From positions 83,796 to 147,795 of the forward strand of contig SUXJ01000007.1 of NCBI GenBank assembly GCA_015061005.1: a stretch of 64,000 nucleotides of DNA, in the 5' to 3' direction. The position numbers and the translations under genes were made by a program. The first letter of the stretch is position 1; each line of letters starts with the position of its first letter. Of this stretch, positions 42,768 to 51,926 are shown piece by piece. The DNA is from Bacteroidales bacterium. Its GTDB lineage: Bacteria; Bacteroidota; Bacteroidia; Bacteroidales; Muribaculaceae. The notes beneath the pieces are model-generated. The model had not been told where the DNA came from. It did no database searches and saw nothing but the letters and a program-made list of their open reading frames with translations.

Positions 42768-44077
42768 ATATTGCAATAGTTGGCACAGGATATGTCGGCC
42801 TCGTCTCGGGCACTTGCTTTGCCGAAATGGGCATCGACGTTACATGTATTGACATAGACGAAAAAAAAATCGCCGAACTGACTAAGGGCAAAATACCTAT
42901 TTATGAGCCCGGATTGGATGAGATGGTGCGTCGCAACATTGAAGCCGGTCGCCTGCATTTTGCCACTGACTTGGCAACTGTAATGCCGGAAGTTGAAGTT
43001 GTATTTTCCGCAGTCGGCACTCCACCTGACGAAGACGGTTCTGCTGACCTTCAATATGTCATGGCCGTTGCGGAAACGTTTGCTCGCAACTTGAATAAAT
43101 ATGCAATCCTTGTAACCAAATCAACAGTCCCCGTTGGCACGGCAGCAAAGGTAAAATCAGCCATCAGCAAGATTTTGGCAGAACGCGGAGTGGACATTGA
43201 ATTCGATGTGGCCTCCAATCCTGAATTTCTAAAAGAGGGAGCTGCCATAAAAGACTTCATGAGCCCCGACAGAGTGGTCATCGGCACAGAATCAGATCGA
43301 GCGGCCAAAGTTTTGACGCGCCTTTACAAACCGTTTATGCTAAGCGGTGAACGCCTGATATTTACCGATATTCCGTCAGCCGAAATGATTAAATATGCGG
43401 CCAATTCAATGCTTGCCACTCGTATTTCTTTCATGAACGACATTGCAAATCTTTGTGAGTTGGTGGGTGCTGATGTAAACATGGTACGTAAAGGCATTGG
43501 AGCAGACACAAGAATCGGACGCAAGTTTCTGTATCCCGGATGCGGTTATGGCGGATCTTGCTTCCCGAAAGATGTGAAAGCTCTGATTAAAACAGCATCC
43601 CAAGCCGGCTACGACATGAAAGTACTCCGTGCGGTTGAGGAAGTAAACGAGAGTCAAAAGAGCATACTCTTTGACAAATTGGTACAAGAATTTGGTCCGG
43701 ACCTATCCGGTCGAACCGTGGCAATATGGGGTTTGGCATTCAAGCCGGAAACCGACGATATGAGAGAAGCTCCATCATTGGTTATCATTGAAAAACTACT
43801 TAAAGCCGGTGCAAAAGTGAATGTATATGACCCGGTAGCCATGACAGAATGTCAACGCAAATTGGGCAATAAAGTGAACTATGCCGAAGACATGTATGCG
43901 GCAGCTCTTGATGCAGATGCACTTTTAGTAGTTACCGAGTGGAAACAATTCCGCATGCCGTCGTTAACCGCACTGCGTCAGACAATGGCGAACCCATTGA
44001 TTATCGACGGCCGAAACATATACGATCGCGAATATCTCGAAGAAAAAGGTTTCACATACAAATGCATAGGAAAATAA
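42764..44077 (+). CDS. ugd: UDP-glucose 6-dehydrogenase
   Basis: 437 residues. NAD site GTGYVGLVSGTCFAEMG at the N-terminus, catalytic cysteine in PGCGYGGSCFPKDVKAL, and a C-terminal UDP-binding Rossmann half beginning TVAIWGLAFKPETDDMREAPS. It oxidises UDP-glucose to UDP-glucuronate with two NAD. Second gene of a four-gene unit; its stop shares an A with the tdk start (TAATG). Confidence 0.94.
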   Translation: MNIAIVGTGYVGLVSGTCFAEMGIDVTCIDIDEKKIAELTKGKIPIYEPGLDEMVRRNIEAGRLHFATDLATVMPEVEVVFSAVGTPPDEDGSADLQYVMAVAETFARNLNKYAILVTKSTVPVGTAAKVKSAISKILAERGVDIEFDVASNPEFLKEGAAIKDFMSPDRVVIGTESDRAAKVLTRLYKPFMLSGERLIFTDIPSAEMIKYAANSMLATRISFMNDIANLCELVGADVNMVRKGIGADTRIGRKFLYPGCGYGGSCFPKDVKALIKTASQAGYDMKVLRAVEEVNESQKSILFDKLVQEFGPDLSGRTVAIWGLAFKPETDDMREAPSLVIIEKLLKAGAKVNVYDPVAMTECQRKLGNKVNYAEDMYAAALDADALLVVTEWKQFRMPSLTALRQTMANPLIIDGRNIYDREYLEEKGFTYKCIGK

Positions 44078-44703
44078 TGGATAGAAAAGGAAAATTATAC
44101 TTCCGCTATGGCACCATGGGCTCTGCAAAAACTGCATTGCTCTTGACAACTGCCTATAATTTTGAAGAACGCGGCATGCGCTACGTATGTATGAAACCGA
44201 TTATCGACACTCGCGAAGAACGTAACGTGATACACTCACGCATTGGCATTGAGCGCGAATGTCAATGGATTATGACCGACACTGACCTATACGTGATGGC
44301 AACCAAGCTATGTGAAAAAGCCGGCTGCCTGATTGATTGGTTTCTGATTGATGAATGTCAATTCCTTTCTGCAGATCAAGTTGACCAATTGGCAAGATTA
44401 GTCGATGACTTTGGCTGCAACGTGATTTGCTACGGCTTGCGCACTGACTTCCGAACACATTTATTTGAAGGATCGCGACGCTTGTTTGAAGTTGCCGACA
44501 CTATTGATGAAATCAAGAGCACATGCACATGCGGACGCAAAACGATTGTTAACGCTCGCATTGACGCAAACGGAGATATGGTTGAAGAGGGCGCACAAGT
44601 TGAAATCGGAGGTGACGACAGATATATTGCCGTATGCAGAAACTGTTGGCGCAACAGACGAATTGAGCAAGCTCAAAGAAACGCTTTGCCCTTTGACTTA
44701 TGA
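44077..44703 (+). CDS. tdk: Thymidine kinase, type II
   Basis: 208 residues from the ATG overlapping the ugd stop; a longer in-frame form inside ugd is rejected. The P-loop is GTMGSAKT, with Ala in the position often held by Gly. The lid and substrate region are recognisable (FLIDECQFLSADQVDQL and YGLRTDFRTHLFEGSRRLF). The zinc site is formed by CTCGRK and CRNCW. It phosphorylates thymidine in the salvage pathway. Its place in the UDP-sugar operon is unexpected. Confidence 0.92.
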   Translation: MDRKGKLYFRYGTMGSAKTALLLTTAYNFEERGMRYVCMKPIIDTREERNVIHSRIGIERECQWIMTDTDLYVMATKLCEKAGCLIDWFLIDECQFLSADQVDQLARLVDDFGCNVICYGLRTDFRTHLFEGSRRLFEVADTIDEIKSTCTCGRKTIVNARIDANGDMVEEGAQVEIGGDDRYIAVCRNCWRNRRIEQAQRNALPFDL

Positions 44704-45473
44704 TGAGATTGGCAAGAATATCGCTCTTATTATTCACTTCGATCATATCATTTATGGTCGAGGCCTCAATTCCGACATACACAAACGAACATCTGCAATA
44801 TCGCGTAACATATAAATGGGGTTTCATTCAGAAAAAAGCAGGCTCGGCTGAGATTACACTCAGACGTGACTCCACTGAATTCTCTGCAATATTGACCGCG
44901 CGAACTCAGCCTTGGGCAGACCACATTTTCATGGTTCGCGACACACTTAAGGGGACTATGCGATTATCCGATATGGCGCCCACACAATATATCAAAGCCA
45001 CCCACGAAGATGGGGTGTATCGCCATGATGTAATCAATTATACATATAATCCCGACAATACCATTACGGCTAAAAGCAAGCGATATAAAAAGCAAAAAAA
45101 CACCCCTGCCGAACGTTCCGACACAGTCCTCAAGGCACCCATGCCCGGAACTGATATGCTGAGTGTTTACTACTTGGTGCGCCGCTTGCCATTCGAATCT
45201 ATGAAAGTTGGAACAGTAGCATACGCAAAAATATTTTCGGGCAAAAAAATTGAGAATCTTGCCGTTGAGTATGCAGGGCTTGAAACCGTGAAACTGGACG
45301 GAGTTAAATACCAATGTTACAGAATTAACTTTACGTTCAGTTCCGAACGACTCAAAAACTCTTCTGCGCCAATGAGGGCGTGGATTAGCACCGAGGGAAA
45401 TCGCATCCCCATAAAACTTGAAGGAGAACTACCGATAGGGAAAATTCAAGTTCTTTGGGAAGGTAAACAATGA
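44700..45473 (+). CDS. DUF3108-domain exported protein
   Basis: 257 residues. Signal peptide (RLARISLLLFTSIISFMVEA) and a beta-rich DUF3108 domain starting EHLQYRVTYKWGFIQKKAGSAEI and ending LPIGKIQVLWEG. The function of DUF3108 is not known; in Bacteroidetes it is periplasmic. It begins at an ATGA overlap with tdk; an ATG one codon later is equally possible. Confidence 0.8.
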   Translation: MMRLARISLLLFTSIISFMVEASIPTYTNEHLQYRVTYKWGFIQKKAGSAEITLRRDSTEFSAILTARTQPWADHIFMVRDTLKGTMRLSDMAPTQYIKATHEDGVYRHDVINYTYNPDNTITAKSKRYKKQKNTPAERSDTVLKAPMPGTDMLSVYYLVRRLPFESMKVGTVAYAKIFSGKKIENLAVEYAGLETVKLDGVKYQCYRINFTFSSERLKNSSAPMRAWISTEGNRIPIKLEGELPIGKIQVLWEGKQ

Positions 45474-45505
45474 ATAATCTAATATCTTAATAATTCAAGT
45501 TACTC

Positions 45506-46714
45506 ATGAACAAATTTCTTTTAACCGCCGGAGCTGTAGCAATCGCCATTTCTTCAATGGCTCAAGAAGTTGCGGATTCTGCAAAAACCGAGCAGAAGGG
45601 ATTCGTTTTCACTGACGTTATCACCATCCCTTCCACATCAGTTAAAGACCAAAACAAATCAGGAACATGTTGGAGCTTTGCCGGCACAGGTTTTATTGAA
45701 GATGCCGTGCGCAAACTCAAAGGCGATTCACTCGACTTGAGTGAGATGTTTACCGTGCGCATGTGCTATCTCGAAAAGGCACGTCGCGACGTTCGCCTCC
45801 AAGGTCACGGCAACGTAGGTCAGGGCGGCAGCCTTGTTGACGTAGGCTATGTGATGAAACACTATGGCGCTATGCCGGAAGAAATCTACACAGGGCTGAA
45901 CTATGGCGCGGCAAAACATGACCATGACGAACTTTCGCGAGTAATTGACGCATACATGAACGCGGTTACGCGTGGCAGCAAAACCACAACCGCATGGGAA
46001 GCAGGGCTTATCGGAATTCTCGATGCATATCTCGGAAAAGTACCCGAAACATTTACCTACAACGGCGTAGAATACACACCGAAAACTTATGCGGAATCAC
46101 TTGGCATAAACTTCGATGACCTGATTCCCTTTACTTCCTACACCCACCATCCCTATTGGGAACCCTTTGCACTTGAAGTATGCGACAATTGGCTCTGGGA
46201 ACAATATAATAATGTACCGCTCCAAGTGATGAAAGAAATAGTGGACAATGCCCTGCAAAACGGCTATACCGTTAACTGGGCTGCCGACGTTTCCGAAAAG
46301 GGCTTTAAGTGGAATGAAGGCTATGCAGTTCTCCCCGCAAAGAAAAACGAAGCTGACCTTCAAGGCACCGAACTCTCTCGCTGGGTTAAACTTTCCGATG
46401 CCGACAAAGAAGCGGAAGCATACAAGTTCACCGGGCCTAAAGACTTGGTTGAAGTTACCGTAACTCCCGAAATGCGCCAAGAAATGTATGAATTGCATGA
46501 AACAACCGATGACCATGGCATGGTTATCGTAGGCACCGCTGTAGATCAAGCCGGCAACAAATATTATAAGGTGAAAAACTCATGGGACACCAACCATGTC
46601 TATAACGGATATTTCTACGTTTCTGAACCATATTTCCTTGCAAAAACAATGAGTTTCATGGTTCATAAAAACGCAATTCCCAAAGACGTGCGCAAACGCT
46701 TTAATATTAAGTAA
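45506..46714 (+). CDS. Exported C1-family cysteine peptidase (PepC/bleomycin-hydrolase-like)
   Basis: 402 residues. Signal peptide NKFLLTAGAVAIAISSMAQ, then a papain-like fold in the C1B form. The catalytic triad can be assigned: Cys55 in SGTCWSFAG, His337 in DDHGMVIVG and Asn358 in VKNSWD. The large insertion between Cys and His is typical of PepC/bleomycin hydrolase. In Bacteroidales such exported enzymes act as aminopeptidases. The SPOR lipoprotein gene follows immediately. Confidence 0.92.
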   Translation: MNKFLLTAGAVAIAISSMAQEVADSAKTEQKGFVFTDVITIPSTSVKDQNKSGTCWSFAGTGFIEDAVRKLKGDSLDLSEMFTVRMCYLEKARRDVRLQGHGNVGQGGSLVDVGYVMKHYGAMPEEIYTGLNYGAAKHDHDELSRVIDAYMNAVTRGSKTTTAWEAGLIGILDAYLGKVPETFTYNGVEYTPKTYAESLGINFDDLIPFTSYTHHPYWEPFALEVCDNWLWEQYNNVPLQVMKEIVDNALQNGYTVNWAADVSEKGFKWNEGYAVLPAKKNEADLQGTELSRWVKLSDADKEAEAYKFTGPKDLVEVTVTPEMRQEMYELHETTDDHGMVIVGTAVDQAGNKYYKVKNSWDTNHVYNGYFYVSEPYFLAKTMSFMVHKNAIPKDVRKRFNIK

Positions 46715-47233
46715 ATGCGAATACTAATCTTTGTCATAACAATAGTAAGCATCTTAACATCTTGCAAAACGACCGAGGCTAACTATCGGGCGGCTTACGA
46801 TGTGGCCAAGGCTCGCCAAGCACAACAACAAACCGACGATGAGTATGATAAGGACACCATGCGCCTCCTTGAACGAACTCGTCAACGCGGAGAGTCAACT
46901 CACGTGGTGGGCTCCGACACGATTAAAGTTTCTACCGTCTTTGTCAAGATGACTCTCGGAGAAACCGACAAAGTACCCCGATACTCAGTTGTGTTAAATC
47001 GCTTTTCGCAAATTTTTAACGCCAAAGCTATGTGTAAGCGTCTTCGGGAAAATGGATTTCCGCATGCCTATATTTTCGAGTCAGCCACTCCGGAATACTA
47101 CGTTGCATTGAGCGGAAGCAACGACATTGCCGAAATTGCCGAAATGCTAAAGCAAGCCCATAAAGCCAAACAATTAGGGACGAAAGAAGGCTACCCGAAA
47201 GTAATATGCTCGGGTGGTTGGCGTCCAAAATGA
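46715..47233 (+). CDS. SPOR-domain lipoprotein
   Basis: 172 residues. Lipoprotein signal with Cys in ILTSCKTTE, a charged helical linker, then a SPOR-type domain in the C-terminal half (YSVVLNRFSQIFNAKAMCKRL, followed by YYVALSGSND). SPOR domains bind denuded peptidoglycan at division sites or elsewhere. Starts directly after the peptidase stop codon. Confidence 0.78.
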   Translation: MRILIFVITIVSILTSCKTTEANYRAAYDVAKARQAQQQTDDEYDKDTMRLLERTRQRGESTHVVGSDTIKVSTVFVKMTLGETDKVPRYSVVLNRFSQIFNAKAMCKRLRENGFPHAYIFESATPEYYVALSGSNDIAEIAEMLKQAHKAKQLGTKEGYPKVICSGGWRPK

Positions 47234-47256
47234 CAGAGATTTATCCAATATTACAA

Positions 47257-47297
47257 TTGAAATACCGCCCAAAGTTCGTAACTTTGCGGCGGTATTT
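47257..47297 (+). promoter_or_regulatory. mla promoter embedded in a 17-bp hairpin
   Basis: TTG (47257-47259), 19 nt, TAACTTTG (47279-47286). The whole region 47260-47297 is also a hairpin: AAATACCGCC/GGCGGTATTT outside, CAAAGTT/AACTTTG inside, one bulged C and a 3-nt top. It may terminate the upstream operon and at the same time hold the promoter of the next one. Confidence 0.6.
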
Positions 47298-47330
47298 CAT
47301 TATATAAAGAATCTATAGCTCTATAAAATA

Positions 47331-48080
47331 ATGACTCTGACAAAGCCTCTGCAAGATCTTGGCCGCTATTGTGTGTTCATGGGCAAGGTTTTTTCCATTC
47401 CGGAAAAATGGAAAATCTTTTTCAAACGCACAATTAATGAAATTTCAAAATTGGGCATTGACTCTGTGCCGCTGGTAATCATTATCTCCGTATTCATCGG
47501 AGCAGTTATCACGATACAGATGAAACTTAACACATCGTCACCTCTTCTTCCGGCGTATGCCGTTGGTTTGACCACACGTGAAATCATCTTATTAGAATTT
47601 TCATCTACCATCTTATGCTTAATTCTTGCCGGCAAAGTCGGATCTAATATTGCATCGGAGATAGGCACCATGCGCGTAACGGAACAAATCGATGCGTTGG
47701 AAATCATGGGAGTAAACTCTGCATGCTTCTTAGTCTTACCCAAAATCATCGGATTCCTCTTGATTATACCTTTCCTTTGTGTCTTGTCTATGGGCACGTC
47801 TATTCTTGGCGGGCTGGGTATCGCTTATTTCACCGACATCATATCAGTGAGCCGTTTTACCTATGGTCTGCAATCATCGTTCAATGAATGGTACGTTTGG
47901 TATTCAATCATCAAGAGTTGCGTCTTTTCAATTATTATTACTTCTACCGCCTCGTTCTTCGGCTACTATGTGAAAGGCGGAGCACTCGACGTAGGTAAAT
48001 CTTCTACTCGCGCAGTTGTCAACTCTTCTATTTTTATTCTGTTCTTTGACGTTCTCCTCACTAATTTACTGCTACAATGA
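47331..48080 (+). CDS. mlaE: MlaE-family ABC transporter permease
   Basis: 249 residues, five to six hydrophobic helices. Family features include GAVITIQMKLNTSSP, LAGKVGSNIASEIGTMRVTEQ and IDALEIMGVNS, all characteristic of MlaE permeases that move phospholipids between the membranes. The ATPase gene overlaps its stop by ATGA. No MlaD gene follows before the strand change. Confidence 0.92.
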   Translation: MTLTKPLQDLGRYCVFMGKVFSIPEKWKIFFKRTINEISKLGIDSVPLVIIISVFIGAVITIQMKLNTSSPLLPAYAVGLTTREIILLEFSSTILCLILAGKVGSNIASEIGTMRVTEQIDALEIMGVNSACFLVLPKIIGFLLIIPFLCVLSMGTSILGGLGIAYFTDIISVSRFTYGLQSSFNEWYVWYSIIKSCVFSIIITSTASFFGYYVKGGALDVGKSSTRAVVNSSIFILFFDVLLTNLLLQ

Positions 48081-48838
48081 TTGAAGTAAAGAATGTAGTC
48101 AAGTCATTTGACGGCAAAACCATACTCCATAACATTACCTGCGAATTTCACAAAGGTAAAACTAATCTGATTATCGGACAGAGCGGCTCGGGCAAAACCG
48201 TTCTGATGAAATCCATTGTAGGATTGGTAACACCGGAGAAAGGACAAATACTTTTTGACGGACGCGACCGCCTGACAATGCCGGATAAAGAAATTCGCAA
48301 CCTACGTAAAGAAATAGGCATGCTTTTTCAGGGCTCCGCGCTATTCGACGGCGAAACTGTGATGGGAAACGTTATGTTTCCTCTTCAGATGTTCTCAACA
48401 ATGACACCGGCCGAAATTCGCGAACGTGCTGAATTTTGCATTGAGCGCGTAAACCTTAAAGGCGCCGGCAATAAATTCCCGTCGGAACTCTCCGGAGGCA
48501 TGCAAAAACGCGTTGCCATTGCACGAGCAATTGCATTAAACCCGAAATATTTGTTTTGTGATGAGCCTAATTCCGGACTTGACCCTCGCACATCAATTCT
48601 TATTGATGAACTCTTGTCTGACATCACCCATGAGTATAACATGACCACAATTATCAATACCCATGACATGAACTCCGTGCTTGGCATTGGCGAGAATATA
48701 ATTTTCCTCAACAAAGGCCATAAGGAATGGGTTGGCAAATCGTCTGAAATAGCCGGTTCCACCAATGAGGCACTGACTAATTTCGTTTTTGCCACAAATC
48801 TATTTCGCAAAGTTCGCGACTATATGAACGGCAAATAG
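48077..48838 (+). CDS. mlaF: MlaF-type ABC transporter ATPase
   Basis: 253 residues. Walker A GQSGSGKT (34-41), ABC signature LSGGMQKRVAIARAI and Walker B YLFCDEPNSGLD are all intact. Partner of MlaE in phospholipid transport and outer-membrane asymmetry. Confidence 0.93.
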   Translation: MIEVKNVVKSFDGKTILHNITCEFHKGKTNLIIGQSGSGKTVLMKSIVGLVTPEKGQILFDGRDRLTMPDKEIRNLRKEIGMLFQGSALFDGETVMGNVMFPLQMFSTMTPAEIRERAEFCIERVNLKGAGNKFPSELSGGMQKRVAIARAIALNPKYLFCDEPNSGLDPRTSILIDELLSDITHEYNMTTIINTHDMNSVLGIGENIIFLNKGHKEWVGKSSEIAGSTNEALTNFVFATNLFRKVRDYMNGK

Positions 48839-48858
48839 AACTTCTCTCGCATAAAAAT

Positions 48859-48899
48859 TTTAATGGCGCCTCTTGACCGATAAGAAGCGCCATTAATTT
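48859..48899. terminator. Bidirectional terminator between mlaF and glnN
   Basis: TTAATGGCGC-type stem with TAATGGCGC/GCGCCATTA and an inner TCTT/AAGA, separated by single mismatches and a 7-nt loop, with A/T-rich flanks on both sides. It separates convergent genes. Confidence 0.7.
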
Positions 48900-48904
48900 A
48901 TATC

Positions 48905-51088
48905 TTAACGAATAAATAACAATTCTCTATATTTGGGCAAGGGCCACATTTCATCGTCAACGTCCAATTCAAGTTCGTCAATCTTATCTCTGATGATTTG
49001 CATTGCCGGCAATACGGTGTCGTGATACGCAAGTGCCTTTTCGCGTTCATCGGAAATTCGATTAGCGGCCTTGCGTGCATTAATCATCGCAGTTACCTCG
49101 GCTCTGATAATTGCAATATGCTCCGAAATTCGCTCAATAGCTGCCATATCCTCCGCTGAGATTTTACGGCACTTATCTGCCGGGAAAAGACTCTTAATCT
49201 TACACAGATTATCCAGAAGCACTGACTGATAGCGAGTTGCCACCGGAATAACGTGATTAATTGCCAAATCACCAAGCACTCGAGCCTCAATTTGAATCTT
49301 CTTGGTATACATTTCCCACTTAACTTCATTCCGAGCTTGCAGTTCAACCTTAGAAAAAACTCCTGTCAGCGCAAACATTTCAATTGACTCCGGCTTAAGA
49401 TATGCATCGAAAATTTTCGGAGCACATGTCTCACAATCAAGTCCTCGGCGTGCTGCCTCAGCCTTCCACTGATCCGAATAGCCATTTCCGTCAAACACGA
49501 TGCAACGATGCTCACGAATCAACTGCTTAATCTCGGTCAATATCGCACCTTTCAGCGTTTCTCCTGACGAAACTCGCTCATCTACTCTTGAGGCAAATTC
49601 TTGTAACTGAGCGGCAACTGCGGCATTTAGCGCAATCATTGCCGATGCGCAGTTTGCACTTGACCCTACTGCTCTAAACTCAAAGCGATTACCCGTAAAT
49701 GCAAACGGGCTGGTGCGATTGCGATCTGTGTTATCAAGCAAAATCTCGGGAATCTGGGTCAGTCCGACTTTCATGCCCTCCTTGCTTGCCAAATTCTCCA
49801 AGTCGCTCTCTGCCAGGCTCTCTATATTGTCGAGCACACGGCTCAAGCGCGAACCCATGAATATGGATATGATGGCAGGAGGAGCCTCATTGCCTCCTAA
49901 ACGATGAGCATTGGTTGCCGACATAATCGAGGCCTTCAAAAGGGCATCATGCTTATGCACTGCTGCCATAACGTTAGCGATAAACGTCAGAAACTGTAAA
50001 TTATCATCGGCTGTTTTGCCGGGAGCAAAGAGCATGCGCCCGGTATCAGTTCCAAGACTCCAATTATTATGCTTGCCCGAACCGTTGATACCACTAAATG
50101 GCTTCTCGTGGAGAAGCACTCGGAAATTATGACGACGTGCCACTTCCGACATCAGCCCCATCAACAGCAAATTATGGTCGTTGGCCAAATTCGTTTCCTC
50201 AAATATCGGAGCCAATTCAAACTGATTGGGAGCAACCTCATTATGGCGTGTCTTCGCTGGAATGCCCAACTTATGACACTCAATCTCCAAGTCAAGCATA
50301 AACGCCTCTACCCTCGAGGGTATCGCGCCGAAATAATGATCTTCAAGCTGCTGATTCTTTGCACTCTCATGACCCATCAACGTTCTCCCTGTAAGCATCA
50401 AATCCGGGCGCGCTGAATATAGAGCTTCGTCAACCAAAAAATACTCCTGTTCCCAACCCAGATAGCTAACCACCTGCTTCACTTCCGGAGAGAAATAGCG
50501 CGCCACCCTCGTGGCAGCCTTGTCAACCGCATTGATTGCCCTGAGCAACGGAGTCTTATAGTCAAGCGACTCGCCTGTATAGGAAATAAAAATCGTTGGG
50601 ATACACAACGTATGCCCCATAATAAATGCCGGACTTGAAATATCCCATGCCGAATAGCCGCGAGCCTCAAAAGTATTTCTAATACCCCCATTGGGAAACG
50701 AAGACGCATCGGGTTCTTGCTGAACGAGCAACTTCCCCGAAAACTCCTCCATTACTCCACCCTGTCCGTCAAGAACCACAAAAGCATCGTGCTTCTCAGC
50801 AGTGCCGTCAGTCAGCGGATGAAACCAATGAGTATAATGACGTGCCCCATTATCAATTGCCCAACGCTTCATGCCGTCGGCAACTGCATCGGCCACCTCC
50901 CTCGGCAGCGACTGCTTCTTGTCAATCGCATTCGTCAGAGCCTCATACGCCTCAGTCGGTAAATATTCAACCATCTTCTTGCGGTCAAAAACATACTTGC
51001 CGAAATATGACTCGGGACGCTCTGCGGGAATCTCTACTGCCAATGCCTTGCGATTAAAGGCCTCATCAACTACTTTAAAACGTAACAT
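48905..51088 (-). CDS. glnN: Glutamine synthetase type III
   Basis: 727 residues, the GSIII size. Diagnostic segments include EARGYSAWDISSPAF, KTRHNEVAPNQFELAPIFE and KPFSGINGSGKHNNWSLGTD, together with the ammonium/glutamate site region NTDRNRTSPFAFTGNRFEFR. It makes glutamine from glutamate and ammonium. GSIII is the usual form in Bacteroidetes. A TAACTTTG box lies 23 nt before its start. Confidence 0.96.
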   Translation of the reverse strand: MLRFKVVDEAFNRKALAVEIPAERPESYFGKYVFDRKKMVEYLPTEAYEALTNAIDKKQSLPREVADAVADGMKRWAIDNGARHYTHWFHPLTDGTAEKHDAFVVLDGQGGVMEEFSGKLLVQQEPDASSFPNGGIRNTFEARGYSAWDISSPAFIMGHTLCIPTIFISYTGESLDYKTPLLRAINAVDKAATRVARYFSPEVKQVVSYLGWEQEYFLVDEALYSARPDLMLTGRTLMGHESAKNQQLEDHYFGAIPSRVEAFMLDLEIECHKLGIPAKTRHNEVAPNQFELAPIFEETNLANDHNLLLMGLMSEVARRHNFRVLLHEKPFSGINGSGKHNNWSLGTDTGRMLFAPGKTADDNLQFLTFIANVMAAVHKHDALLKASIMSATNAHRLGGNEAPPAIISIFMGSRLSRVLDNIESLAESDLENLASKEGMKVGLTQIPEILLDNTDRNRTSPFAFTGNRFEFRAVGSSANCASAMIALNAAVAAQLQEFASRVDERVSSGETLKGAILTEIKQLIREHRCIVFDGNGYSDQWKAEAARRGLDCETCAPKIFDAYLKPESIEMFALTGVFSKVELQARNEVKWEMYTKKIQIEARVLGDLAINHVIPVATRYQSVLLDNLCKIKSLFPADKCRKISAEDMAAIERISEHIAIIRAEVTAMINARKAANRISDEREKALAYHDTVLPAMQIIRDKIDELELDVDDEMWPLPKYRELLFIR

Positions 51089-51110
51089 AAATGCTTTCTT
51101 ATTCTGACTG

Positions 51111-51118
51111 CAAAGTTA
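51111..51118 (-). promoter_or_regulatory. -7 box for glnN
   Basis: TAACTTTG on the minus strand, 23 nt before the ATG. No clear -33 element was seen. Confidence 0.5.
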
Positions 51119-51191
51119 AGAAAAATCATTCACACTCCCCCGAAAATGCATTCCTAATTTAGCAAATTCAAAAAATTAATGAAATAATACA

Positions 51192-51220
51192 TTGAAATAT
51201 TAAATTTTTGAGTATCTTTG
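51192..51220 (+). promoter_or_regulatory. Promoter of the capsule locus
   Basis: TTG (51192-51194), 18 nt, TATCTTTG (51213-51220). It is the only good promoter found before the antiterminator gene. Flanking inverted repeats of the kind used for promoter inversion were not found. Confidence 0.55.
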
Positions 51221-51266
51221 CACATATTTTAACTCTCCTCCTTGGTGAGCCCAATAAACCACCATT

Positions 51267-51905
51267 TTGACGCCGCGAGAGAACACATATCGGGAACACA
51301 CAGACGCCAACTGCCTTATTACCAATCGGTTTGAGAATACGGCAGGACTCAAAGCATTGCCAAACAGCAAAATAACACCAATCGCCTCAGAGGAGTGGTT
51401 CGTACTGCGCGATCTTAAACGCTCAAATGCCAAAACTCGCGCTTGGCAAGAACTCTCCTCTGCCGGATTCGAAGTATTCACCCCGATTAAGCCGGAAATA
51501 CGCCAACGTGAACGCCGCGAAGTCGCAGTTATACCCGACCTCCTCTTCGTTCACTCTACTCGCACCGCCCTCGATCCCATTATCCGTTGCACCCCTACCC
51601 TACAATATCGCTTCCTCAAAGGAGCCCCGGCCGGTACACCGATGACGGTACGTGCTGACGACATGAACCGCTTCATCACCCTCGTCCGCGCCGCAAAACA
51701 AGTTGAATACCTCACCCCCGAGCAACTCACCCCCGAAATGATTGGTCACCCGGTGCGCATAGTCTGCGACGGCCCCCTCAACGGCCTCACCGCCACCCTC
51801 CTCGCCCTCCCGGGTTCAAAAAGCCGCCGCATCCTCGCAGCCATCCCCGGCCTCCTCTCCGCCGCCCTCACCCTCACCCCAATCGCCCTCCAACCCTTAG
51901 ACTAA
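51267..51905 (+). CDS. upxY: UpxY-family transcription antiterminator (NusG-like)
   Basis: Up to 212 residues. The NusG N-terminal-type domain starts at EEWFVLRDLKRSNAK (about residue 42) and contains the UpxY-like FEVFTPIKPEIRQRERREV and VIPDLLFVHSTRT. UpxY proteins keep RNA polymerase elongating through their own capsule operon in Bacteroides. There is no early ATG in frame: starts available are TTG at 51267 or a later TTG, so the N-terminus is uncertain. No UpxZ follows. The 3' third is strikingly GC-rich compared with the AT-rich capsule genes behind it. Confidence 0.85.
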   Translation: MTPRENTYREHTDANCLITNRFENTAGLKALPNSKITPIASEEWFVLRDLKRSNAKTRAWQELSSAGFEVFTPIKPEIRQRERREVAVIPDLLFVHSTRTALDPIIRCTPTLQYRFLKGAPAGTPMTVRADDMNRFITLVRAAKQVEYLTPEQLTPEMIGHPVRIVCDGPLNGLTATLLALPGSKSRRILAAIPGLLSAALTLTPIALQPLD

Positions 51906-51926
51906 CCAAAGAACTCAAAAAGGAAT

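Noticed and set aside
43939..44076. N-terminal extension of thymidine kinase
   Set aside because: It is an out-of-frame reading of the ugd 3' end; the TAATG junction gives a normal-length enzyme.
51089..51266. Invertible promoter upstream of the capsule locus
   Set aside because: No pair of matching inverted repeats flanking the TATCTTTG promoter could be found by eye.
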